A DNA stretch of 64,000 nt, taken from assembly GCF_027922325.1 (NCBI RefSeq), contig NZ_BSFL01000001.1:434001-498000 (forward strand), written 5' to 3'. The notes under the pieces are model-generated. The model was not told where the DNA came from, made no database searches, and saw only the letters and a program-made list of their open reading frames with translations. Source of the DNA: Methylopila turkensis. GTDB taxonomy: Bacteria > Pseudomonadota > Alphaproteobacteria > Rhizobiales > Methylopilaceae. Shown here in pieces: positions 8,592-17,749 of the stretch. The position numbers were made by a program, and so were the translations under genes. Positions within the stretch are counted from its first letter, which is position 1; every line of letters starts with the position of its first letter.

Positions 8592-9200
8592 TCAGTAGCC
8601 CACGGTGAAGCGCCTGCGGGAATGCGCCGGGCGCTCCAGTTCGTCGACGAAGGCGATGGCGAAGTCCTCGTACGAGATGCTGCTGCCGTCCGCGTTGGTC
8701 AGCAGCGCGTCGCCGCCGATCCGAAACGCGCCGGTGCGCTCGCCGGGGACGAACAGCGCCGAGGGCGACAGGAACGTCCAGTCGAGATCGCCCTCGCGCC
8801 GCAGCAGGTCGAGATAGGCCGCGCCGGCCGCAGCCTCCGCCTTGTACTCCTCGGGGAACTCCGGCGTGTCGATCAGCCTGACGCCGGGCGCGACCTCCAG
8901 GCTGCCCGCGCCCCCGACGACGAGATAGCGCGGAACGCCCGCCTGCTTCACCGCCGCCAGAAGGTTCGCGGGATCGCCCGCCGAGAAATGGACCGAGCTG
9001 ATGACGGCGTCGTGGCCGCGCAGAACCTGCGCGAGGCCGGCGACGTCGGCCGCGTCCGCGGCGACCGCCGTCACGCCTTCGCTCTTCGCGATGCGGTCGG
9101 GGTTGCGGGCGATCGCGGTGACGGCGTGGCCGCGGCGGACGAGTTCGGCGAGGACGCGGGAGCCGACGGCGCCGGAGGCGCCGATCAATGCGACGTTCAT
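8592..9200 (-). CDS. NAD(P)-binding oxidoreductase, NmrA/SDR-a5-like
   Basis: 202 residues, a single Rossmann domain. MNVALIGASGAVGSRV supplies the nucleotide-binding GxxGxxG, and a segment near residues 90-100 (PRYLVVGGAGSL) matches the atypical-SDR family that includes YwnB-like proteins. The canonical YxxxK catalytic pair is not evident, so it may act as a small flavin/quinone reductase or a redox-sensing protein. It is divergent from an HxlR regulator with a 71-nt shared region holding an inverted repeat, the usual layout of an HxlR regulator and its target. Substrate unknown. Confidence 0.85.
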   Translation of the reverse strand: MNVALIGASGAVGSRVLAELVRRGHAVTAIARNPDRIAKSEGVTAVAADAADVAGLAQVLRGHDAVISSVHFSAGDPANLLAAVKQAGVPRYLVVGGAGSLEVAPGVRLIDTPEFPEEYKAEAAAGAAYLDLLRREGDLDWTFLSPSALFVPGERTGAFRIGGDALLTNADGSSISYEDFAIAFVDELERPAHSRRRFTVGY

Positions 9201-9218
9201 GGTCGAGATCCTTTATAA

Positions 9219-9233
9219 GTTTCCGATGGAAAC
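9219..9233. promoter_or_regulatory. Candidate HxlR operator in the divergent promoter
   Basis: GTTTCC and GGAAAC form a perfect inverted repeat around GAT, midway between two divergent start codons. HxlR-family dimers bind short inverted repeats next to their own genes. The match between gene pair, spacing and symmetry is the evidence; the binding is inferred. Confidence 0.6.
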
Positions 9234-9271
9234 CTACATATCGATCTGACAGCAGGGCTCAAGAAGGCACC

Positions 9272-9709
9272 ATGACGACACCAGGTCACCCGCGGGGCAC
9301 CGCCTCCCCATCCGCCGCTTCGGGCGCGGCCAACGCCTACGCCGCCTCCTGCCCGACCCGGATGGTGCTCGACACAATCGCGGACAAATGGGCCGCGCTG
9401 ATCCTCGGCCTGCTCATGAAAGGGCCGCGGCGCTTCAACCAGCTCCGCCGCGAGGTCGAGGGGCTGTCGCAGAAGGTGCTGTCGCAGACGCTCAAGGGTC
9501 TGGAGCGCGACGGGCTGGTGACGCGCACCGCTTTCCCCACCGTGCCGGTGACGGTCGAGTACGCCCTGACCCCGCTCGGGCGCACGCTCGCCCGGGTGGT
9601 GGACGGCCTCCGGATCTGGGCGGAAACCCACATCGCGGACGTGTTGGAGGCGCAATCCCTTTACGACGTGCGGGTGGGCAAAGGCGCCGCAGTCGGGGCG
9701 AAAAAGTGA
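9272..9709 (+). CDS. HxlR-family winged-helix transcriptional regulator
   Basis: 145 residues. After a 28-residue Ala/Ser-rich head comes CPTRMVLDTIADKWAALIL, the family signature with the conserved Cys used as a redox sensor in some members, then a winged helix with RRFNQLRREVEGLSQKVLSQTLKGLERDGLV. The ATG at 9272 has AAGAAGG just upstream. It should autoregulate and control the divergent NAD(P)-binding protein through the inverted repeat at 9219-9233. The single N-terminal Cys suggests thiol or electrophile sensing, but this is inference. Confidence 0.9.
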   Translation: MTTPGHPRGTASPSAASGAANAYAASCPTRMVLDTIADKWAALILGLLMKGPRRFNQLRREVEGLSQKVLSQTLKGLERDGLVTRTAFPTVPVTVEYALTPLGRTLARVVDGLRIWAETHIADVLEAQSLYDVRVGKGAAVGAKK

Positions 9710-9742
9710 CCAAACGCACATTCGTACTCTTTATGGACTCTT

Positions 9743-9773
9743 GGGGGCGATTCCCCCGGTCAGTAGACTGACC
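9743..9773. promoter_or_regulatory. Two abutting inverted repeats upstream of divL
   Basis: GGGGG/CCCCC (9743-9757, 5-nt loop) is followed without a gap by GGTCAGT/ACTGACC (9758-9773, 2-bp centre). There is no T run, so a simple intrinsic terminator for the hxlR gene is unlikely. The second repeat has the shape of a dimer binding site about 90 nt before the chosen divL start. Function unknown. Confidence 0.45.
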
Positions 9774-9865
9774 TCTGATTCGTGACGGGCCGCGTGGGGC
9801 GGCGCGCACGTTTCCCGCAGCCGGAGCGAGTTGTCGCCCCGGTCCGCCGGTGGGGGTTGCAGCAT

Positions 9866-12298
9866 ATGTTCGAACGGCCGCGACTGGGACCCGCTCGCCT
9901 GGCGATCGCAGGCGCGGCGACCGTCCTGCCCGCCGCCTCCGCCCACGCCGCGCCCTTCGGGGCCTCCGAAACCGCTGCGCTCGCGCTGTTCCTCGGCGCG
10001 CTGTTCGTGGCCGTGACCTGCGCCATCATGCTGCTGCGCGCGCGCCAGCGCCTTGTCGACGCCGGCGTCGAAAGCGCCCGCGAGATCGCCGACCTCCGAA
10101 GCAGGCTCGACCGCGCCGAGGCGCTCGTCGCCTCCGAGACGCAGGTCATCGTCACCTGGCGCGGGGACGGCGCGCCCGAGATCGTCGGCGAACCGTCGCG
10201 CCTCGCCGGCCTGCCAGTGGGACGGCGGCTGCTCGCTTTCGGCGCTTGGCTCGAGCCCGAAGCCGCCCGCGGCCTTGACGCTCGCATCGACGCGCTGCGC
10301 CAGCGCGGCGAGCCGTTCCGCCTGGTGCTCCGGACGCCGCAAGGCGGCCATATCGAGGCCGACGGCCGGCCGGTCGGCGGCGCGGTCGTGATGCGGCTTC
10401 GCGACGTCACCGGCGAGCGCCTCGCGCGCGCCGAGATCGAGGACCGCAACGCCGAGCTTCAGGGCGCGCTCGGCCGCACGCTCGCGCTGATCGAGGCGCT
10501 GACCCAGCCGGTGTGGCTGCGCGACGAGGACGGCCGGCTCGCCTACGCCAACGAGGCCTACGCCCGCGGCGTCGAAGCGAAGGACGGCGTCGCGGCCGTC
10601 GAGCAGAACGCGGAGTTCCTCGACCAGACGATCCGCGCCGCGGCCCGCCGCGCCAACGAGGCGGGCCAGGTGTTCCGCAAGCGGGCCCCGGCCGTGTTCG
10701 CCAGCCAGCGCCGCATCTTCGACGTGGTCGAGGCCCCCTCGCCTTCCGGCGCGGCGGCGATCGCGATCGACGTCTCAGAGCTCGAGGACGTCCGCGCCGA
10801 CCTCTCCCGCCAGATGGAGGCCCACCGCCGCACGCTCGACGAGCTCGCGACCGCGGTAGCGATCTTCCGCAAGGACGGCGCGCTCTCGTTCCACAACCAG
10901 GCCTACGCCCGGCTGTGGTCGCTCGACCCCGGCTTCCTCGAAGGCGGCCCGAGCGACGCCGCCATTCTGGACCGGCTGCGCGCCGACCGGCGGCTGCCGG
11001 AGGAGGCTGACTTCCGCAAATGGAAGGCCGAGCTGCACGAGGCCTACCGCGCGATCGAGCCGCGCGAGCACTGGTGGCATCTGCCGGACGGCCGCACGCT
11101 GCGCGTGGTGGCCGCGCCGAATCCGGAAGGCGGCGTCACCTATCTGTTCGACGACGTCACCGAGCGGCTGGAGCTCGAAAGCCGCTTCAACGCGCTCACC
11201 AAGGTGCAGCGCGAGACCATCGACCACCTTCAGGAGGCGGTCGCCGTGTTCGGCTCCGACGGCCGGCTGAAGCTGCACAACCCCGCCTTCGCCGCGCTCT
11301 GGCGGCTCGGCGAGGCCGACCTCGCGAACCGGCCGCACGCCGACGAGATCCTGAAGGCCTGCGGCGCCCGCGCCGCCGACGTCGACCTCTGGGCCCGGCT
11401 CAAGATGGCCCTGACCGCCATGCCGGACGAGCGCCAGCCGCTCGCGCTCCGCATCGACCGCGACGGCGGCGGCATCATCGACGTGGTGACGCTGCCCTTG
11501 CCGGACGGCGGCGCCTTGGCCACCTTCACCGACGTCACCGCGAGCGTGAACGTGGAGCGCGCGCTCCGCGAACGCGCCGAAGCGCTGGAGGCGGCCGACC
11601 GGCTGAAGAACGACTTCGTGAACCACGTCTCCTACGAGCTGCGCTCGCCGCTCACCAACATCATCGGCTTCGGCCAGCTGCTCGGCGACGCGCGGCTCGG
11701 CACGCTCTCGACCAAGCAGCGCGAATATGTCGAGCACATCCTGTCGTCATCGGCGGCCCTGCTCGCGATCATCAACGACATCCTCGACCTGACCACCATC
11801 GACGCCGGCGCCATGGAGCTGGAGCTCGGGCCTGTCGACATCCGCGAGGCGATCGACGGCGCGGTCGAAGGCGTGCGCGACCGGCTCGCGGAGGCCGGCC
11901 TCGGGCTCGAGATCGAGGCGGCCGACGACGTCGGGGTGTTCGTCGCGGACGCCAAGCGCGTCCGACAGGTGCTGTTCAACCTGCTCGCCAACGCGATCGG
12001 CTTCTCGCAGCCGGGCCTGTCGATCCGGGTCAGCGCGGAGCGCTCGAAGGACAAGGTGATCTTCCGCGTCGCCGACCGCGGGGCCGGCATTTCGCCCGAG
12101 CTGATCGAGAAGGTGTTCGACCGGTTCGAGAGCCGCACCGCCGGCGCCCGCCACCGCGGCGTGGGCCTCGGCCTCTCGATCGTGCGCTCGCTGGTGGAGC
12201 TGCATGGCGGGCAGGTCGCGATCGAGAGCAAGCCCGGCGTCGGCACCGTGGTCACCTGCGCCTTCCCCGTGCGCGCCATCGCCGCGGCCGCCGAATGA
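9866..12298 (+). CDS. divL: DivL-type PAS sensor pseudokinase (Tyr in place of the phospho-acceptor His)
   Basis: 810 residues. One N-terminal membrane segment (about 30-55) is followed by a coiled linker, several PAS-like repeats (about 90-570) and a kinase core. The dimerisation helix reads VNHVSYELRSPLTNIIGF: Tyr590 stands where histidine kinases have His. This is the hallmark of Caulobacter DivL, which uses its PAS and kinase-like fold to control CckA and so CtrA. The ATPase domain keeps the N box region (FNLLANAI), DRGAGI and GVGLGLSIV. ATG 9866 is chosen because it opens the signal/TM segment; an upstream GTG at 9782 would add 28 residues. Its stop overlaps the next start by 4 nt. Confidence 0.88.
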   Translation: MFERPRLGPARLAIAGAATVLPAASAHAAPFGASETAALALFLGALFVAVTCAIMLLRARQRLVDAGVESAREIADLRSRLDRAEALVASETQVIVTWRGDGAPEIVGEPSRLAGLPVGRRLLAFGAWLEPEAARGLDARIDALRQRGEPFRLVLRTPQGGHIEADGRPVGGAVVMRLRDVTGERLARAEIEDRNAELQGALGRTLALIEALTQPVWLRDEDGRLAYANEAYARGVEAKDGVAAVEQNAEFLDQTIRAAARRANEAGQVFRKRAPAVFASQRRIFDVVEAPSPSGAAAIAIDVSELEDVRADLSRQMEAHRRTLDELATAVAIFRKDGALSFHNQAYARLWSLDPGFLEGGPSDAAILDRLRADRRLPEEADFRKWKAELHEAYRAIEPREHWWHLPDGRTLRVVAAPNPEGGVTYLFDDVTERLELESRFNALTKVQRETIDHLQEAVAVFGSDGRLKLHNPAFAALWRLGEADLANRPHADEILKACGARAADVDLWARLKMALTAMPDERQPLALRIDRDGGGIIDVVTLPLPDGGALATFTDVTASVNVERALRERAEALEAADRLKNDFVNHVSYELRSPLTNIIGFGQLLGDARLGTLSTKQREYVEHILSSSAALLAIINDILDLTTIDAGAMELELGPVDIREAIDGAVEGVRDRLAEAGLGLEIEAADDVGVFVADAKRVRQVLFNLLANAIGFSQPGLSIRVSAERSKDKVIFRVADRGAGISPELIEKVFDRFESRTAGARHRGVGLGLSIVRSLVELHGGQVAIESKPGVGTVVTCAFPVRAIAAAAE

Positions 12299-13860
12299 GG
12301 GGCCCTGCGAGCCTGATCGGCGCGGCGCGGACGACGGCGCAGAAGCCCGGCGTCGAGACCTGGGACCTGACGCTGCCCGACGAGGCGGCGACCGCGGCGC
12401 TCGCGGCCGACGTCGCCCGCGCGCTGAAGCCCGGCGACCTCGTGACCCTGTCCGGCGACCTCGGCGTCGGCAAGTCCACCTTCGCCCGCGCGCTGGTGCG
12501 CGCCCGCGCCAACGACCCCGAACTCGAGGCGCCGAGCCCGACCTTCACGCTGCTGCAGACCTACGACCTGCCGCGCGGCCCGATCGTGCACGCCGACCTC
12601 TACCGTCTGACCGGCCCGGAGGAGCTCGAGGAGCTCGGCTGGGACGAGGCCGGCGAGGACGCGATCGTGCTGGTGGAGTGGCCGGACCGGCTGGGCGCCG
12701 AACTGCCGCCGGACCGTCTCGACCTCGCGCTCGACATCGCGCCGGGGGGCGCCGGGCGGCGCGCCCGCTTCTCCGGCTACGGCGCCTTCGCGCGCCGGCT
12801 CGCGAGGCTGCGCGACGGAAAACGCTTCGTCGACGCCGCCGGCTGGGGCGAGGCGAGCCGCGAGCACGTGCAGGGCGACGCGTCGAGCCGGCTCTACGAG
12901 CGCCTGACGCTCGGAAGCCGCACCGCGATCCTGATGGACGCGCCGGCCCGCGCGCACGGCCCCGCGATCTTCGACGGCAAGAGCTACCTGACGCTGGCGC
13001 GGCTCGCGGTGGACGTGAAGCCCTTCGTCGCGGTCGCCGACGCGCTGCGCGGCCTCGGCTACGCCGCGCCGCAGATCTACGCCCAGGACCTCGTCAACGG
13101 CTTCCTGCTGGTGGAGGACATGGGCTTCGAGCCGGTGGCCGCCGGCGGCCAGCCGATCGCGAGCCGCTACGAGCTCGCCGCCGACCTGCTCGCCGACCTG
13201 CACGGCCGCGAGCTTCCCGTCGACCTGCCGGTCGGCCGCGAGCTCTACCGCGTGCCGCCCTACGACGTCGCCGCCATGCTGGTCGAATGCGAGCTGCTGA
13301 ACGACTGGTACCTGCCCCACGCCACCGGCGTCTCGCCGGACCCGGAGGCGCGCGAGGCGTTCCACGCGCTCTGGCGCGCGGCGCTGGAGCCGGTGCTGGC
13401 CGAGGAGCCGACCTGGACGCTGCGCGACTACCATTCGCCGAACCTCACCTGGCGCGACGACCGCGAGGGGCTCGCCAAGCTCGGCCTGCTGGACTTCCAG
13501 GACATGGTCATGGGCCCGCCGGCCTATGACGTGGTCTCGCTGATGCAGGACGCCCGCGTCGACATGCCAGACGGGCTCGAAATGGCGCTCGCCGCCCGAT
13601 ATTTGGAGCGCCGCCGCCGGACTGACCCGAGCTTCGAGCCGCGCGCCTTCGCCCGCGCCTACGCCACCATCGGCGCGCAGCGGGCGACCAAGATCCTCGG
13701 CATCTTCGTCCGCCTCGCCAAGCGCGACGGCAAGCCCGGCTACCTCGCCAACCTGCCGCGCGTGCTGAAGACGCTCGCGGCGAACCTCGCCCATCCCGAC
13801 CTCGCCGATCTCGCCGCCTGGTACGAGGCGCGGCTCGGGGCCATGGAGCAGCCGGCGTGA
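12295..13860 (+). CDS. tsaE: Fusion: TsaE tRNA t6A ATPase plus aminoglycoside-phosphotransferase-like (AmgK-type) kinase
   Basis: 521 residues in two modules. Residues about 20-160 are TsaE: Walker A GDLGVGKS at 54-61 and APSPTFTLLQ; TsaE drives the TsaBD complex that makes N6-threonylcarbamoyl-adenosine in tRNAs. From about 170 on it is a choline/aminoglycoside-kinase fold with the catalytic loop LRDYHSPNL and the metal-binding LLDFQD. The neighbouring MurU-like gene suggests the kinase half is an AmgK-type N-acetylmuramate/GlcNAc anomeric kinase of cell-wall recycling. The fusion is common in Rhizobiales. It overlaps divL and the next gene by 4 nt each. Confidence 0.9.
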   Translation: MRGPASLIGAARTTAQKPGVETWDLTLPDEAATAALAADVARALKPGDLVTLSGDLGVGKSTFARALVRARANDPELEAPSPTFTLLQTYDLPRGPIVHADLYRLTGPEELEELGWDEAGEDAIVLVEWPDRLGAELPPDRLDLALDIAPGGAGRRARFSGYGAFARRLARLRDGKRFVDAAGWGEASREHVQGDASSRLYERLTLGSRTAILMDAPARAHGPAIFDGKSYLTLARLAVDVKPFVAVADALRGLGYAAPQIYAQDLVNGFLLVEDMGFEPVAAGGQPIASRYELAADLLADLHGRELPVDLPVGRELYRVPPYDVAAMLVECELLNDWYLPHATGVSPDPEAREAFHALWRAALEPVLAEEPTWTLRDYHSPNLTWRDDREGLAKLGLLDFQDMVMGPPAYDVVSLMQDARVDMPDGLEMALAARYLERRRRTDPSFEPRAFARAYATIGAQRATKILGIFVRLAKRDGKPGYLANLPRVLKTLAANLAHPDLADLAAWYEARLGAMEQPA

Positions 13861-14579
13861 GCGCGCGCATCACCGACGCCATGGTGCTGGCCGCGGGTCT
13901 CGGCACCCGCATGAAGCCGATCACCGAGACGCGGCCGAAGCCGCTGGTGACGGTCGGCGACCGCACGCTGCTCGACCATGTGCTTGATCGCCTGGCCGAG
14001 GCCGGAGTCGAGCGCGCGGTGGTCAACGTGCATCACCACGCCGACCAGATGGAGGCCCATCTTGGCCGTCGGACCTCGCCGGAGATCATCATCTCCGACG
14101 AGCGCGGCCGGCTGATGGATTCCGGCGGCGGCGTGGTCAAGGCGCTGCCCCACCTGCGCGGCGACGCGATCTTCATCCTCAACGCCGACACGTTCTGGAT
14201 CGACGGCGCGCGGCCGAACCTCGCCCGCATGGCGGAGATGTGGGACCCGAAGCGCATGGACGCGCTGCTGCTGGTGGCGGCGCTCACCGCGAGCGTCGGC
14301 TTCGAGGGCGCCGGCGACTTCCAGTTCTTCACCGACGGCCGCTTGCGCCGCCGCGCCGAGCGGCAGGTCACGCCCTTCGCCTACGCCGGCGTCGCGATCA
14401 TGCCGCGCGCGGCGTTCGAGAACCGCGGCGACGAGCCGTTCTCGATCAACCGGCTCTGGAACGAGGCGATCGAGCGCGACCGCCTGCACGGTCTGCGGCT
14501 GGACGGCGTGTGGCTGCACGTCGGCACGCCCGAGGCGATCGTCGAGGCCGAGCGGGCGATCGACCTGTCGGTGGTGTGA
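13857..14579 (+). CDS. MurU-like sugar-1-phosphate nucleotidyltransferase
   Basis: 240 residues with GTG start overlapping the tsaE-kinase stop by 4 nt. The N terminus MVLAAGLGTRMKPITETRPKPL is the nucleotide-binding signature of the nucleotidyltransferase family, and NADTFW gives the metal-binding Asp. In the known MurNAc recycling route AmgK makes MurNAc-1-phosphate and MurU turns it into UDP-MurNAc. Coupling to a kinase of the AmgK type supports this role, but a different hexose-1-phosphate cannot be ruled out from sequence. Confidence 0.88.
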   Translation: MSARITDAMVLAAGLGTRMKPITETRPKPLVTVGDRTLLDHVLDRLAEAGVERAVVNVHHHADQMEAHLGRRTSPEIIISDERGRLMDSGGGVVKALPHLRGDAIFILNADTFWIDGARPNLARMAEMWDPKRMDALLLVAALTASVGFEGAGDFQFFTDGRLRRRAERQVTPFAYAGVAIMPRAAFENRGDEPFSINRLWNEAIERDRLHGLRLDGVWLHVGTPEAIVEAERAIDLSVV

Positions 14580-14671
14580 CGGCGACCGGCCTTCGCCGGC
14601 AGGGCGCCGATCGCGAAGCGCCGCCTGCGCATCTCTGACGGCGGGCAAGCTCCGCGCTATCCTCGCCCGCG

Positions 14672-17600
14672 ATGAGCGATTCCCCGCGCGTTCCCAACGT
14701 CGTCACCATTCCCGCGGGCGCGCCGTTCCTGCGGACGCTGGTCGACGGCCTGCTGGACGGCGCGCTGATCCCCGGCTTCGCGCCGCGCGGCGACCCGCTG
14801 GCGCTCGCGGACGCCACCATCTTCCTGCCCACACGCCGCGCCTCGCGCGCACTTCGGGACGCCTTTCTCGAAGCGCTCGACGGCCGCGCCACCCTGCTGC
14901 CGCGCATCGCCCCGCTCGGCGACGTGGACGCGGACATGGAGGCGGCCGATCCGCTCGACGACGCGGACGCCGACCTGCCGCCCGCGGTCGCGCCGCTGGA
15001 GCGCCGGCTGACGCTGGCCAAGCTCGTCTCCCGCTTCGCGGAGACGCTCGACCGGTCCGCGCTCGCGCTCGGCGACGACGACGGGCCGCTGATCCCCGCG
15101 ACCGCGGCGGAGGCGATCCACCTCGCCGGCGACCTCGAGGCGCTGATCGACGCGATCGAGACCGAGGAGGTCGACATCGCCGCGCTTGACCGGCTCGCCC
15201 CCGGCGAGCACGACCAGTATTGGGCGATCACGCAGTCCTTCCTGCAGGTCGCGCTGCGCCTCTGGCCCGAGCATCTCGACGAGATCCGGCGGCTGGACCC
15301 CAGCCGGCGGCGTCGGCTGCAGATAGACGCCGCCATCGCCCGCGTGCAGGCCGGCGGCGGGCCCGTGGTCGCGGCGGGCTCCACCGGCTCGGCGCCGGCG
15401 ACCCGCCGGCTGATCGCGGCGATCGCCAACGCGCCCCAGGGCGCCGTCGCGCTGCCGGGGCTCGACCGCGACGGGCTCGACGACGCCTCCTGGGCGACGC
15501 TGATCGAGGGCGACGAGCCGGCGCTCGCCGGCCACCCCCAGCGCGGCCTCTCCCATCTCCTGCGCGCGCTCGGCCTCGCGCGCGCCGAGGTTAGGGAGCT
15601 CGCGCCCGCGCCTCGGCCGCTCGCCGCGCGCGGAAAACTGGTCGCGGACGCGCTGCGCCCGGCCGACACCACCGACCTGTGGAGCCGCGCGCCGCTTGCC
15701 CCGGCCGAGAGCGCCGCGGCGCTCGGCGAGGTCGCGATCGTCGCCACGGCCCACCCGCGCGGCGAGGCGACGGCGGCCGCGCTCGCGCTGCGCGAGGCGC
15801 TGGAGACGCCGCGCAAGACCGCGGCGCTCGTCACGCCCGACCGGGGCCTCGCCGCGCGGGTCGCGGTCGAGCTCGAACGCTGGGGCGTCGCGATCGACGA
15901 CAGCGCGGGGCAGCCGCTCGGCGCCGCCCGCGCCGGCGCGCTGCTGCGGCTCGCCGCCGACGCCGCGCTTGATCCAACCCCCGCCAACCTGCTCGCGCTG
16001 CTGCGCGCCCCCGCCTGCCGGCTTGCGGCGGAGGCGGGACTGCCCGAGCGCGCGATCGACGCGCTCGATCTCGTCGCCTTCCGCACGCCGCTGGCGAAGC
16101 CCGGCTTCGCGGCGCTCCGGGCCGCGCTCGACGCGCGCGCCCGCGGCCCCGCCGCCCGTTTCGGCGGCGCGGACCGCGCTCAGGCCGCGCGCCTGCTCGA
16201 CGCGCTGGAGGCGGCGCTCGCGCCGCTCGCGAGCCTCGCGGCGTCCGGCCCCACGCCGCTCGTCCAGCTCGCGACCGGCCTGCGCGCGGTCTATGACGCC
16301 GTCGCGGGCGCGCCCGAGGGCGACGACGCCGAGGAGCTCGGCCGCTTCCTCGACGAGCTCGCCGACGCTGCGGCGAGCGCCGATCCGATCTCGCCGCGCA
16401 GTTTTCCGGGCGTGGTCGAGGCGCTGATGGCGGGCCGCACGGTCCGCCCCCGGCGCGACCGGCATCCGCGGCTCCGCATCCTCGGGCCCCTGGAGGCGCG
16501 CCTGATCAGCGTCGACCGCATCGTGCTCGGCGGGCTGAACGACGGCGTCTGGCCGCCGGCGCCGCAGAGCGACGCCTGGATCAACCGCCCCTTGCGCGCG
16601 GAACTCGGCCTCGCCCAGCCGGAGCGGCGGATCGGGCTGTCCGCGCACGACTTCTGCCAGCTGCTCGGCGCGCGCGAGGCGGTGCTGACGCGCGCGGCCA
16701 AGGCCGGCGGCGCGCCGACCATCCCCTCGCGCTGGCTGCAGCGGCTGGCCGCCGTCGCGCCGGCGGACTACGCCGCGGCCGAGGCCCGCGGCGCCCGCTA
16801 CGCCGCGCTTGGCGAGCGCCTCGACGACGCCGGGCGCGCCCCGCCCACCCGGCCGCCCGAGCCGCGCCCCGCGCTGGAGCTCAGGCCGACGCGGCTGAGC
16901 GTCACCGCGGTCGAGACCTGGCTGCGCGATCCGTATTCGATCTACGCCCGCCACGTGCTGCGCCTCGAGGAGCTTGGCCCCGTCGGCCCCGCTCCCGGCC
17001 CGGCCGAGCTCGGGGACGTGGTGCACGCGGCGCTGGAGGCGTTTCTCTCGTCTGGCGTCGCAATGGATGACATCGCAGCGCGGGAAAACCTGCTGCGGCT
17101 CGGGCGCGAGGCCTTCGGCGATCTCGCCGAGCGCGACGAGGTGCGGCTGATGTGGCTGCCGCGGTTCGAGCGCATCGCCGACTGGACGCTCGCCTTCGAG
17201 CGCGGGCGGAACGCGCAGGTGACGACCCGCCACGCCGAGCGGACCGGCGCCTTCGCCTTCCCCACCGTCGCGGGACGCGAATTCACGCTCAACGTCCGCG
17301 CCGACCGCATCGACCTGCTGGCCGACGGCTCGGCCGTGCTGATCGACTACAAGACCGGGCGCGCGGCGACCGCGCGGCAGGCGCTCGCGGGCTTCGCGCC
17401 GCAGCTTCCGCTCGAAGGCGCGATCTTGCGCGAAGGCGGGTTCGAAGGGATCGCGCCCAAGGCCGGGGCGCTCGGCGGCATGATGCTGCTGCGGCTCACA
17501 GGCCGCGACCCCGCCGGCGAGATCATAGACATCCGCCACAAGACCGAGCCGCTGGAGGCCGTCGCCGACGAGGCGCTGAAGCGCTTCCGGCAGGTGGTCG

Positions 17601-17749
17601 ACCGGTTCGAGAACCCGGACGAGCCCTACCGCTCGCTGTCGCATCCGCAGTTCCTGTCGCGCCCCGAGGGGCCTTACGCCCATCTCGCCCGCGTCAAGGA
17701 ATGGTCGGCGACCGGCGGCGCGGCCGAGGGCGACGGAGGCGAGGCGTGA
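14672..17749 (+). CDS. addB: Double-strand break repair protein AddB
   Basis: 1025 residues, the usual size in Alphaproteobacteria. The N terminus (VVTIPAGAPFLRTLVDGLL, then TIFLPTRRASRALRDAFLEAL) is typical of this clade and lacks a canonical Walker A motif, so it probably does not work as a motor. The centre keeps IVLGGLNDGVWPP, and the C terminus has a RecB-type nuclease with RADRIDLLADGSAVLIDYKTG, containing the catalytic D, D and K. With AddA it forms the helicase-nuclease that resects breaks for RecA. Its stop overlaps the addA start. Confidence 0.95.
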   Translation: MSDSPRVPNVVTIPAGAPFLRTLVDGLLDGALIPGFAPRGDPLALADATIFLPTRRASRALRDAFLEALDGRATLLPRIAPLGDVDADMEAADPLDDADADLPPAVAPLERRLTLAKLVSRFAETLDRSALALGDDDGPLIPATAAEAIHLAGDLEALIDAIETEEVDIAALDRLAPGEHDQYWAITQSFLQVALRLWPEHLDEIRRLDPSRRRRLQIDAAIARVQAGGGPVVAAGSTGSAPATRRLIAAIANAPQGAVALPGLDRDGLDDASWATLIEGDEPALAGHPQRGLSHLLRALGLARAEVRELAPAPRPLAARGKLVADALRPADTTDLWSRAPLAPAESAAALGEVAIVATAHPRGEATAAALALREALETPRKTAALVTPDRGLAARVAVELERWGVAIDDSAGQPLGAARAGALLRLAADAALDPTPANLLALLRAPACRLAAEAGLPERAIDALDLVAFRTPLAKPGFAALRAALDARARGPAARFGGADRAQAARLLDALEAALAPLASLAASGPTPLVQLATGLRAVYDAVAGAPEGDDAEELGRFLDELADAAASADPISPRSFPGVVEALMAGRTVRPRRDRHPRLRILGPLEARLISVDRIVLGGLNDGVWPPAPQSDAWINRPLRAELGLAQPERRIGLSAHDFCQLLGAREAVLTRAAKAGGAPTIPSRWLQRLAAVAPADYAAAEARGARYAALGERLDDAGRAPPTRPPEPRPALELRPTRLSVTAVETWLRDPYSIYARHVLRLEELGPVGPAPGPAELGDVVHAALEAFLSSGVAMDDIAARENLLRLGREAFGDLAERDEVRLMWLPRFERIADWTLAFERGRNAQVTTRHAERTGAFAFPTVAGREFTLNVRADRIDLLADGSAVLIDYKTGRAATARQALAGFAPQLPLEGAILREGGFEGIAPKAGALGGMMLLRLTGRDPAGEIIDIRHKTEPLEAVADEALKRFRQVVDRFENPDEPYRSLSHPQFLSRPEGPYAHLARVKEWSATGGAAEGDGGEA

